From Meghimatium bilineatum (lineage: Eukaryota > Mollusca > Gastropoda > Stylommatophora > Philomycidae): a DNA stretch of 64,000 nucleotides. Both the position numbers and the translations under genes were made by a program. Of this stretch, positions 22,439 to 34,120 are shown one piece after another. The stretch lies in contig CM067316.1 of assembly GCA_034231615.1 (NCBI GenBank), positions 29,441,714 through 29,505,713 on the forward strand, given 5' to 3'. Position 1 is the first letter of the stretch. Every line of letters begins with the position of its first letter. Below the pieces are notes generated by a model, which saw only the letters and a program-made list of their open reading frames with translations, did not search any database and was not told the DNA's origin.

Positions 22439-23986
22439 TTGCTGTTTAGTACGTCAAAACTCAGTGTTCTATGGCATATTACTCACAAATTGGGTGTTCT
22501 GCAGCTTACTACACCAGAAATTGCAGTCTGGACACACGAATTGGGTGTATTCCAGTTTAGTACGCCAAAACTCGTTGTATTCTGGCATATTACTCACAAA
22601 TTCATTGTACTGAAGCTTGCTACACTAGAATTGAGTGTATTCTGGCCTGTTACAGATGACTTCGTTGTTTTGCAGCTTAATAACTAAGAACACTGGCGAA
22701 TTATACACAAATTAGGTCTCTTGCTGTTTAGTACGTCAAAACTCAGTGCTCTATGGCATATTACTGACAAATTGGGTGTACTGCAGCTTACTACACCAGA
22801 AATTGCAGTCTGGACACACGAATTTGGTGTATTCTAGCTTACTACGTTAGAACTCGGTGTATTCTGGTAGTAATGCAGCATAATACGTCAGAATACTGTC
22901 GTATTACACAAATTAGGTCCTGCTGTTTAGTACGTCAAAACTCAGTGTTTTGTGGCATATTACTCACAAATTGAGTGTACTGAAGCTTACTACACTTGAA
23001 TTGAGTGTATTCTGACTTGTTACACATGACTGTTGTTTTGCAGCTTAATAACTAAGAACACTGGCGAATTATACACAAATTAGTTCTCTTGCTGTTTACT
23101 ACGTCAATACTCAGTGTTCTATGGCATATTACTCACAAATTGGGTGTACTGCAGCATACTACACCAGAAATTGCAGTCTGGACACACGAATTTGGTGTAT
23201 TCTAGCTTACTACGTTAGAACTCGGTGTATTCTGGCATATTACTCACAAGTTCATTGTTCTGAAGCTTACTACACTTGAATTGAGTCTATTCTGGCCTAT
23301 TATACATCATTTCGTAGTAATGCAGCATAATACGTCAGAATACTGTCGTATTACACACAAATTAGGTCCTGCTGTTTAGTACGTCAAAACTCAGTGTTTT
23401 GTGGCATATTACTCACAAATTGGGTGTACTGCAGCTTACTACACTTGAATTGAGTGTATTCTGACTTGTTACACATGACTGTTGTTTTGCAGCTTAATAA
23501 CTAAGAACACTGGCGAATTATACACAAATTAGTTCTCTTGCTGTTTAGTACGTCAAAACTCAGTGTTCTATGGCATATTACTCACAAATTGGGTGTACTG
23601 CAGCTTACTACACCAGAAATTGCAGTCTGGACACACGAATTTGGTGTATTCTAGCTTACTACGTTAGAACTCGGTGTATTCTGGCATATTACTCACAAGT
23701 TCATTGTTCTGAAGCTTACTACACTTGAATTGAGTCTATTCTGGCCTATTATACATCATTTCGTAGTAATGCAGCATAATACGTCAGAATAATGTCGTAT
23801 TACACACAAATTAGGTCTTGCTGTTTAGTACGTCAAAACTCAGTGTTTTGTGGCATATTACTCACAAATTGGGTGTACTGCAGCTTACTACACTTGAATT
23901 GAGTGTATTCTGACTTGTTACACATGACTGTTGTTTTGCAGCTTAATAACTAAGAACACTGGCGAATTATACACAAATTAGTTCTC
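22439..23986 (+). repeat. Module block with internally deleted C
   Basis: Module starts: A-a 22439, deleted C 22721 (368 bp), C 23089 (with GTCAATACTC and GCAGCATACT), C 23538. The last two have a PstI-type GTACTGCAG in their trimers where other C modules have GTACTGAAG. The block up to about 23880 is repeated at 37813-39254. Confidence 0.9.
22721..23088 (+). repeat. C module with 79-bp internal deletion
   Basis: The module is 368 bp instead of 449. TATTCTGG joins TAGTAATGC at 22867/22868, removing the second half of d3, the first half of d4 and 19 bp of the next subunit (79 bp). A further 2 bp are lost from a CACACA tract (GTATTACACAAATTAG). The deletion is not a multiple of 30 bp, so unlike most changes here it did not come from in-register pairing. 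The same module is at 38095-38462 (junction 38241/38242). Confidence 0.93.
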
Positions 23987-25947
23987 TTGCTGTTTAGTAC
24001 GTCAAAACTCAGTGTTCTATGGCATATTACTCACAAATTGGGTGTACTGCAGCTTACTACACCAGAAATTGCAGTCTGGACACACGAATTTGGTGTATTC
24101 TAGCTTACTACGTTAGAACTCGGTGTATTCTGGCATATTACTCACAAGTTCATTGTTCTGAAGCTTACTACACTTGAATTGAGTCTATTCTGGCCTATTA
24201 TACATCATTTCGTAGTAATGCAGCATAATACGTCAGAATAATGTCGTATTACACACAAATTAGGTCTTGCTGTTTAGTACGTCAAAACTCAGTGTTTTGT
24301 GGCATATTACTCACAAATTGGGTGTACTGAAGCTTACTACATTTGAATTGAGTGTATTCTGGCCTGTTACACATGACTTCGTTGTTTTGCAGCTTAATAA
24401 GAACACTGGCGAATTATACACAAATTAGGTCTCTTGCTGTTTAGTACGTCAAAACTCAGTGTTCTATGGCATATTACTCACAAATGGAGTGTACTGCAGC
24501 TTACTACACCAGAAATTGCAGTCTGGACACACGAATTTGGTGCATTCTAGCTTACTACGTTAGAACTCGGTGTATTCTGGCATATTACTCACAAGTTCAT
24601 TGTTCTGAAGCTTACTACACTTGAATTGAGTCTATTCTGGCATATTATACATCATTTCGAAGTAATGCAGCATAATACGTCAGAATACTGTCGTATTACA
24701 CACAAATTAGGTCTTGCTGTTTAGTACGTCAAAACTCAGTGTTTTGTGGCATATTACTCACAAATTGGGTGTACTGAAGCTTACTACATTTGAATTGAGT
24801 GTATTCTGGCCTGTTACACATGACTTCGTTGTTTTGCAGCTTAATAACTAAGAACACTGGCGAATTATACACAAATTAGGTCTCTTGCTGTTTAGTACGT
24901 CAAAATGCATTGTTCTATTGCATATTACTCACAAATTGGGTGTACTGCAGCTTACTACATTTGAATTGAGTGTATTCTGGCCTGTTACACATGACTTCGT
25001 TGTTTTGCAGCTTAATAAGAACACTGGCGAATTATACACAAATTAGGTCTCTTGCTGTTTAGTACGTCAAAACTCAGTGTTCTATGGCATATTACTCACA
25101 AATTGGGTGTACTGCAGCTTACTACACCAGAAATTGCAGTCTGGACACACGAATTTGGTGTATTCTAGCTTACTACGTTAGAACTCGGTGTATTCTGGCA
25201 TATTACTCACAAGTTCATTGTTCTGAAGCTTACTACACTTGAATTGAGTTTATTCTGGCCTATTATACATCATTTCGTAGTAATGCAGCACAATACGTCA
25301 GAATACTGTCGTATTACACACAAATTAGGTCTTGCTGTTTAGTACGTCAAAACTCAGTGTTTTGTGGCATATTACTCACAAATTGGGTGTTCTGAAGCTT
25401 ACTTCACTTGAATTGAGTGTATTCTGACTTGTTACACATGACTGTTGTTTTGCAGCTTAATAACTAAGAACACTGGCGAATTATACACAAATTAGGTCTC
25501 TTGCTGTTTAGTACGTCAAAACTCAGTGTTCTATGGCATATTACTCACAAATTGGGTGTACTGCAGCTTACTACACCAGAAATTGCAGTCTGGACACACG
25601 AATTTGGTGTATTCTAGCTTACTACGTTAGAACTCGGTGTATTCTGGCATATTACTCACAAGTTCATTGTTCTGAAGCTTACTACACTTGAATTGAGTCT
25701 ATTCTGGCCTATTATACATCATTTCGTAGTAATGCAGCATAATACGTCAGAATAATGTCGTATTACACACAAATTAGGTCTTGCTGTTTAGTACGTCAAA
25801 ACTCAGTGTTTTGTGGCATATTACTCACAAATTGGGTGTACTGAAGCTTACTACATTTGAATTGAGTGTATTCTGGCCTGTTACACATGACTTCGTTGTT
25901 TTGCAGCTTAATAAGAACACTGGCGAATTATACACAAATTAGGTCTC
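23987..25947 (+). repeat. Module block: C2, C3 with A-type end, TGCATTG-headed B, C1, C2
   Basis: Module starts: C2 23987, C3 24434 (451 bp, ending AATAACTAAG), B with TGCATTG head 24885, C1 25052, C2 25501. In the related stretch at 38912-41150 a full A-m module (39806) sits between the C3 and the TGCATTG-headed B. Here it is missing, and the C3 has acquired the d5 end of an A module, consistent with an in-register deletion of 278 bp. Confidence 0.88.
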
Positions 25948-27125
25948 TTGCTGTTTAGTACGTCAAAACTCAGTGTTCTATGGCATATTACTCACAAATT
26001 GGGTGTACTGCAGCTTACTACACCAGAAATTGCAGTCTGGACACACGAATTGGGTGTATTCCAGTTTAGTACGCCAAAACTCGTTGTATTCTGGCATATT
26101 ACTCACAAATTCATTGTACTGAAGCTTACTACACTAGAAATGAGTGTATTCTGGCCTGTTACAGATGACTTCGTTGTTTTGCAGCTTAATAACTAAGAAC
26201 ACTGGCGAATTATACACAAATTAGGTCTCTTGCTGTTTAGTACGTCAAAATGCATTGTTCTATTGCATATTACTCACAAATTGGGTGTACTGCAGCTTAC
26301 TACACCAGAAATTGCAGTCTGGACACACGAATTTGGTGTATTCTAGCTTACTACGTTAGAACTCGGTGTATTCTGGCATATTACTCACAAGTTCATTGTT
26401 CTGAAGCTTACTACACTTGAATTGAGTTTATTCTGGCCTATTATACATCATTTCGTAGTAATGCAGCACAATACGTCAGAATACTGTCGTATTACACACA
26501 AATTAGGTCTTGCTGTTTAGTACGTCAAAACTCAGTGTTTTGTGGCATATTACTCACAAATTGGGTGTTTTGAAGCTTACTTCACTTGAATTGAGTGTAT
26601 TCTGACTTGTTACACATGACTGTTGTTTTGCAGCTTAATAACTAAGAACACTGGCGAATTATACACAAATTAGGTCTCTTGCTGTTTAGTACGTCAAAAC
26701 TCAGTGTTCTATGGCATATTACTCACAAATTGGGTGTACTGCAGCTTACTACACCAGAAATTGCAGTCTGGACACACGAATTTGGTGTATTCTAGCTTAC
26801 TACGTTAGAACTCGGTGTATTCTGGCATATTACTCACAAGTTCATTGTTCTGAAGCTTACTACACTTGAATTGAGTCTATTCTGGCCTATTATACATCAT
26901 TTCGTAGTAATGCAGCATAATACGTCAGAATAATGTCGTATTACACACAAATTAGGTCTTGCTGTTTAGTACGTCAAAACTCAGTGTTTTGTGGCATATT
27001 ACTCACAAATTGGGTGTACTGAAGCTTACTACATTTGAATTGAGTGTATTCTGGCCTGTTACACATGACTTCGTTGTTTTGCAGCTTAATAAGAACACTG
27101 GCGAATTATACACAAATTAGGTCTC
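25948..27125 (+). repeat. HOR unit of 1,178 bp
   Basis: Module starts: A-m 25948, C1/TGCATTG 26230 (with GGGTGTTTTGAAG), C2 26679. The lengths are 282+449+447=1,178. It equals the 1,625-bp unit (A, C1, C2, C3) lacking its C3. Confidence 0.91.
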
Positions 27126-29973
27126 TTGCTGTTTAGTACGTCAAAACTCAGTGTTCTATGGCATATTACTCACAAATTGGGTGTACTGCAGCTTACTACA
27201 CCAGAAATTGCAGTCTGGACACACGAATTGGGTGTATTCCAGTTTAGTACGCCAAAACTCGTTGTATTCTGGCATATTACTCACAAATTCATTGTACTGA
27301 AGCTTACTACACTAGAAATGAGTGTATTCTGGCCTGTTACAGATGACTTCGTTGTTTTGCAGCTTAATAACTAAGAACACTGGCGAATTATACACAAATT
27401 AGGTCTCTTGCTGTTTAGTACGTCAAAATGCATTGTTCTATTGCATATTACTCACAAATTGGGTGTACTGCAGCTTACTACATTTGAATTGAGTGTATTC
27501 TGGCCTGTTACACATGACTTCGTTGTTTTGCAGCTTAATAAGAACACTGGCGAATTATACACAAATTAGGTCTCTTGCTGTTTAGTACGTCAAAACTCAG
27601 TGTTCTATGGCATATTACTCACAAATTGGGTGTACTGCAGCTTACTACACCAGAAATTGCAGTCTGGACACACGAATTTGGTGTATTCTAGCTTACTACG
27701 TTAGAACTCGGTGTATTCTGGCATATTACTCACAAGTTCATTGTTCTGAAGCTTACTACACTTGAATTGAGTTTATTCTGGCCTATTATACATCATTTCG
27801 TAGTAATGCAGCACAATACGTCAGAATACTGTCGTATTACACACAAATTAGGTCTTGCTGTTTAGTACGTCAAAACTCAGTGTTTTGTGGCATATTACTC
27901 ACAAATTGGGTGTTCTGAAGCTTACTTCACTTGAATTGAGTGTATTCTGACTTGTTACACATGACTGTTGTTTTGCAGCTTAATAACTAAGAACACTGGC
28001 GAATTATACACAAATTAGGTCTCTTGCTGTTTAGTACGTCAAAACTCAGTGTTCTATGGCATATTACTCACAAATTGGGTGTACTGCAGCTTACTACACC
28101 AGAAATTGCAGTCTGGACACACGAATTTGGTGTATTCTAGCTTACTACGTTAGAACTCGGTGTATTCTGGCATATTACTCACAAGTTCATTGTTCTGAAG
28201 CTTACTACACTTGAATTGAGTCTATTCTGGCCTATTATACATCATTTCGTAGTAATGCAGCATAATACGTCAGAATAATGTCGTATTACACACAAATTAG
28301 GTCTTGCTGTTTAGTACGTCAAAACTCAGTGTTTTGTGGCATATTACTCACAAATTGGGTGTACTGAAGCTTACTACATTTGAATTGAGTGTATTCTGGC
28401 CTGTTACACATGACTTCGTTGTTTTGCAGCTTAATAAGAACACTGGCGAATTATACACAAATTAGGTCTCTTGCTGTTTAGTACGTCAAAACTCAGTGTT
28501 CTATGGCATATTACTCACAAATGGAGTGTACTGCAGCTTACTACACCAGAAATTGCAGTCTGGACACACGAATTTGGTGCATTCTAGCTTACTACGTTAG
28601 AACTCGGTGTATTCTGGCATATTACTCACAAGTTCATTGTTCTGAAGCTTACTACACTTGAATTGAGTCTATTCTGGCATATTATACATCATTTCGAAGT
28701 AATGCAGCATAATACGTCAGAATACTGTCGTATTACACACAAATTAGGTCTTGCTGTTTAGTACGTCAAAACTCAGTGTTTTGTGGCATATTACTCACAA
28801 ATTGGGTGTACTGAAGCTTACTACATTTGAATTGAGTGTATTCTGGCCTGTTACACATGACTTCGTTGTTTTGCAGCTTAATAAGAACACTGGCGAATTA
28901 TACACAAATTAGGTCTCTTGCTGTTTAGTACGTCAAAACTCAGTGTTCTATGGCATATTACTCACAAATTGGGTGTACTGCAGCTTACTACACCAGAAAT
29001 TGCAGTCTGGACACACGAATTTGGTGTATTCTAGCTTACTACGTTAGAACTCGGTGTATTCTGGCATATTACTCACAAGTTCATTGTTCTGAAGCTTACT
29101 ACACTTGAATTGAGTTTATTCTGGCCTATTATACATCATTTCGTAGTAATGCAGCACAATACGTCAGAATACTGTCGTATTACACACAAATTAGGTCTTG
29201 CTGTTTAGTACGTCAAAACTCAGTGTTTTGTGGCATATTACTCACAAATTGGGTGTTCTGAAGCTTACTTCACTTGAATTGAGTGTATTCTGACTTGTTA
29301 CACATGACTGTTGTTTTGCAGCTTAATAACTAAGAACACTTGCGAATTATACACAAATTAGGTCTCTTGCTGTTTAGTACGTCAAAACTCAGTGTTCTAT
29401 GACATATTACTCACAAATTGGGTGTACTGAAGCTTACTACATTTGAATTGAGTGTATTCTGGCCTGTTACACATGACTTCGTTGTTTTGCAGCTTAATAA
29501 GAACACTGGCGAATTATACACAAATTAGGTCTCTTGCTGTTTAGTACGTCAAAACTCAGTGTTCTATGGCATATTACTCACAAATTGGGTGTACTGCAGC
29601 TTACTACACCAGAAATTGCATACGAATTTGGTGTATTCTAGCTAACTACGTTAGAACTCGGTGTATTCTGGCATATTACTCACAAGTTCATTGTTCTGAA
29701 ACTTACTACACTTGAATTGAGTCTATTCTGGCCTATTATACATCATTTCGTAGTAATGCAGCATAATACGTCAGAATACTGTCGTATTACACACAAATTA
29801 GGTCCTGCTGTTTAGTACGTCAAAACTCAGTGTTTTGTGGCATATTACTCACAAATTGGGTGTACTGAAGCTTACTACACTTGAATTGAGTGTATTCTGA
29901 CTTGTTACACATGACTGTTGTTTTGCAGCTTAATAGCTAAGAACACTGGCTAATTATAAACAAATTAGGTCAC
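27126..29973 (+). repeat. 2,848-bp HOR unit, first copy
   Basis: Module starts: A-m 27126, B with TGCATTG head 27408, C1 27575, C2 28024, C3 28471, C1 28918, B 29367, C4 29534. The same eight modules recur at 39806-42653, an offset of exactly 12,680 bp. The homology extends left to about 26935 and right into the 2-bp-deleted C near 30460. Confidence 0.93.
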
Positions 29974-31153
29974 TTGCTGTTTAGTACGTCAAAACTCAGT
30001 GTTCTATGGCATATTACTCACAAATTGGGTGTTCTGCAGCTTACTACACCAGAAATTGCAGTCTGGACACACGAATTGGGTGTATTCCAGTTTAGTACGC
30101 CAAAACTCGTTGTATTCTGGCATATTACTCACAAATTCATTGTACTGAAGCTTGCTACACTAGAATTGAGTGTATTCTGGCCTGTTACAGATGACTTCGT
30201 TGTTTTGCAGCTTAATAACTAAGAACACTGGCGAATTATACACAAATTAGGTCTCTTGCTGTTTAGTACGTCAAAACTCAGTGTTCTATGGCATATTACT
30301 GACAAATTGGGTGTACTGCAGCTTACTACACCAGAAATTGCAGTCTGGACACGAATTTGGTGTATTCTAGCTTACTACGTTAGAACTCGGTGTATTCTGG
30401 CATATTACTCACAAGTTCATTGTTCTGAAGCTTACTACACTTGAATTGAGTCTATTCTGGCCTATTATACATCATTTCGTAGTAATGCAGCATAATACGT
30501 CAGAATAATGTCGTATTACACACAAATTAGGTCTTGCTGTTTAGTACGTCAAAACTCAGTGTTTTGTGGCATATTACTCACAAATTGGGTGTACTGAAGC
30601 TTACTACATTTGAATTGAGTCTATTCTGGCCTATTATACATCATTTCGTAGTAATGCAGCATAATACGTCAGAATAATGTCGTATTATACACAAATTAGG
30701 TCTCTTGCTGTTTAGTACGTCAAAACTCAGTGTTCTATGGCATATTACTCACAAATTGGGTGTACTGCAGCTTACTACACCAGAAATTGCAGTCTGGACA
30801 CACGAATTTGGTGCATTCTAGCTTACTACTTTAGAACTCGGTGTATTCTGGCATATTACTCACAAGTTCATTGTTCTGAAGCTTACTACACTTGAATTGA
30901 GTCTATTCTGGCATATTATACATCATTTCGAAGTAATGCAGCATAATACGTCAGAATACTGTCGTATTACACACAAATTAGGTCTTGCTGTTTAGTACGT
31001 CAAAACTCAGTGTTTTGTGGCATATTACTCACAAATTGGGTGTACTGAAGCTTACTTCACTTGAATTGAGTGTATTCTGACTTGTTACACATGACTGTTG
31101 TTTTGCAGCTTAATAACTAAGAACACTTGCGAATTATACACAAATTAGGTCTC
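29974..31153 (+). repeat. Module block: A-a, mosaic C with 2-bp deletion, C3-like
   Basis: Module starts: A-a 29974, mosaic C 30256 and C3-like with TACTTTAGAAC 30705. The C at 30256 combines the GAC first dimer, a 2-bp CA loss (CTGGACACGAATT at about 30346) and the mosaic trimer seen also at 17680 and 33221. The CA loss joins two frames into a 62-codon open frame from the TTG at 30256. Confidence 0.9.
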
Positions 31154-34120
31154 TTGCTGTTTAGTACGTCAAAACTCAGTGTTCTATGACATATTACTCA
31201 CAAATTGGGTGTTCTGCAGCTTACTACACCAGAAATTGCAGTCTGGACACACGAATTGGGTGTATTCCAGTTTAGTACGCCAAAACTCGTTGTATTCTGG
31301 CATATTACTCACAAATTCATTGTACTGAAGCTTACTACACTTGAATTGAGTGTATTCTGGCCTGTTACAGATGACTTCGTTGTTTTGCAGCTTAATAACT
31401 AAGAACACTTGCGAATTATACACAAATTAGGTCTCTTGCTGTTTAGTACGTCAAAACTCAGTGTTCTATGACATATTACTCACAAATTGGGTGTACTGAA
31501 GCTTACTACATTTGAATTGAGTGTATTCTGGCCTGTTACACATGACTTCGTTGTTTTGCAGCTTAATAAGAACACGCGAATTATACACAAATTAGGTCTC
31601 TTGCTGTTTAGTACGTCAAAACTCAGTGTTCTATGGCATATTACTCACAAATTGGGTGTACTGCAGCTTACTACACCAGAAATTGCATACGAATTTGGTG
31701 TATTCTAGCTAACTACGTTAGAACTCGGTGTATTCTGGCATATTACTCACAAGTTCATTGTTCTGAAACTTACTACACTTGAATTGAGTCTATTCTGGCC
31801 TATTATACATCATTTCGTAGTAATGCAGCATAATACGTCAGAATACTGTCGTATTACACACAAATTAGGTCCTGCTGTTTAGTACGTCAAAACTCAGTGT
31901 TTTGTGGCATATTACTCACAAATTGGGTGTACTGAAGCTTACTACACTTGAATTGAGTGTATTCTGACTTGTTACACATGACTGTTGTTTTGCAGCTTAA
32001 TAGCTAAGAAAACTGGCTAATTATAAACAAATTAGGTCACTTGCTGTTTAGTACGTCAAAACTCAGTGTTCTATGGCATATTACTCACAAATTGGGTGTT
32101 CTGCAGCTTACTACACCAGAAATTGCAGTCTGGACACACGAATTGGGTGTATTCCAGTTTAGTACGCCAAAACTCGTTGTATTCTGGCATATTACTCACA
32201 AATTCATTGTACTGAAGCTTGCTACACTAGAATTGAGTGTATTCTGGCCTGTTACAGATGACTTCGTTGTTTTGCAGCTTAATAACTAAGAACACTGGCG
32301 AATTATACACAAATTAGGTCTCTTGCTGTTTAGTACGTCAAAACTCAGTGTTCTATGGCATATTACTGACAAATTGGGTGTACTGCAGCTTACTACACCA
32401 GAAATTGCAGTCTGGACACACGAATTTGGTGTATTCTAGCTTACTACGTTAGAACTCGGTGTATTCTGGCATATTACTCACAAGTTCATTGTTCTGAAAC
32501 TTACTACACTTGAATTGAGTCTATTCTGGCATATTATACATCATTTCGTAGTAATGCAGCATAATACGTCAGAATACTGTCGTATTACACACAAATTAGG
32601 TCCTGCTGTTTAGTACGTCAAAACTCAGTGTTTTGTGGCATATTACTCACAAATTGAGTGTACTGAAGCTTACTACACTTGAATTGAGTGTATTCTGACT
32701 TGTTACACATGACTGTTGTTTTGCAGCTTAATAACTAAGAACACTGGCGAATTATACACAAATTAGTTCTCTTGCTGTTTACTACGTCAAAACTCAGTGT
32801 TCTATGGCATATTACTCACAAATTGGGTGTACTGCAGCTTACTACACCAGAAATTGCAGTCTGGACACACGAATTTGGTGTATTCTAGCTTACTACGTTA
32901 GAACTCGGTGTATTCTGGCATATTACTCACAAGTTCATTGTTCTGAAACTTACTACACTTGAATTGAGTCTATTCTGGCCTATTATACATCATTTCGTAG
33001 TAATGCAGCATAATACGTCAGAATACTGTCGTATTACACACAAATTAGGTCCTGCTGTTTAGTACGTCAAAACTCAGTGTTTTGTGGCATATTACTCACA
33101 AATTGAGTGTACTGAAGCTTACTACACTTGAATTGAGTGTATTCTGACTTGTTACACATGACTGTTGTTTTGCAGCTTAATAACTAAGAACACTGGCGAA
33201 TTATACACAAATTAGTTCTCTTGCTGTTTACTACGTCAAAACTCAGTGTTCTATGGCATATTACTCACAAATTGGGTGTACTGCAGCTTACTACACCAGA
33301 AATTGCAGTCTGGACACACGAATTTGGTGTATTCTAGCTTACTACGTTAGAACTCGGTGTATTCTGGCATATTACTCACAAGTTCATTGTTCTGAAGCTT
33401 ACTACACTTGAATTGAGTCTATTCTGGCCTATTATACATCATTTCGTAGTAATGCAGCATAATACGTCAGAATAATGTCGTATTACACACAAATTAGGTC
33501 TTGCTGTTTAGTACGTCAAAACTCAGTGTTTTGTGGCATATTACTCACAAATTGGGTGTACTGAAGCTTACTACATTTGAATTGAGTCTATTCTGGCCTA
33601 TTATACATCATTTCGTAGTAATGCAGCATAATACGTCAGAATAATGTCGTATTATACACAAATTAGGTCTCTTGCTGTTTAGTACGTCAAAACTCAGTGT
33701 TCTATGGCATATTACTCACAAATTGGGTGTACTGCAGCTTACTACACCAGAAATTGCAGTCTGGACACACGAATTTGGTGCATTCTAGCTTACTACTTTA
33801 GAACTCGGTGTATTCTGGCATATTACTCACAAGTTCATTGTTCTGAAGCTTACTACACTTGAATTGAGTCTATTCTGGCATATTATACATCATTTCGAAG
33901 TAATGCAGCATAATACGTCAGAATACTGTCGTATTACACACAAATTAGGTCTTGCTGTTTAGTACGTCAAAACTCAGTGTTTTGTGGCATATTACTCACA
34001 AATTGGGTGTACTGAAGCTTACTTCACTTGAATTGAGTGTATTCTGACTTGTTACACATGACTGTTGTTTTGCAGCTTAATAACTAAGAACACTTGCGAA
34101 TTATACACAAATTAGGTCTC
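31154..34120 (+). repeat. 2,967-bp HOR unit, first tandem copy
   Basis: Module starts: A-t with B-type head 31154, B of 165 bp 31436, C4 31601, A-a 32041, C5 32323, C5 32772, mosaic C2 33221, C3-like 33672. The A at 31154 carries CTATGACATA, a B marker, and then GTGTTCTGCAG of A-t. It is therefore a B/A fusion, compared with the separate B (18580) and A-t (18747) upstream. One private change was noted, AAGAAAACTGG near 32010. Confidence 0.92.
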
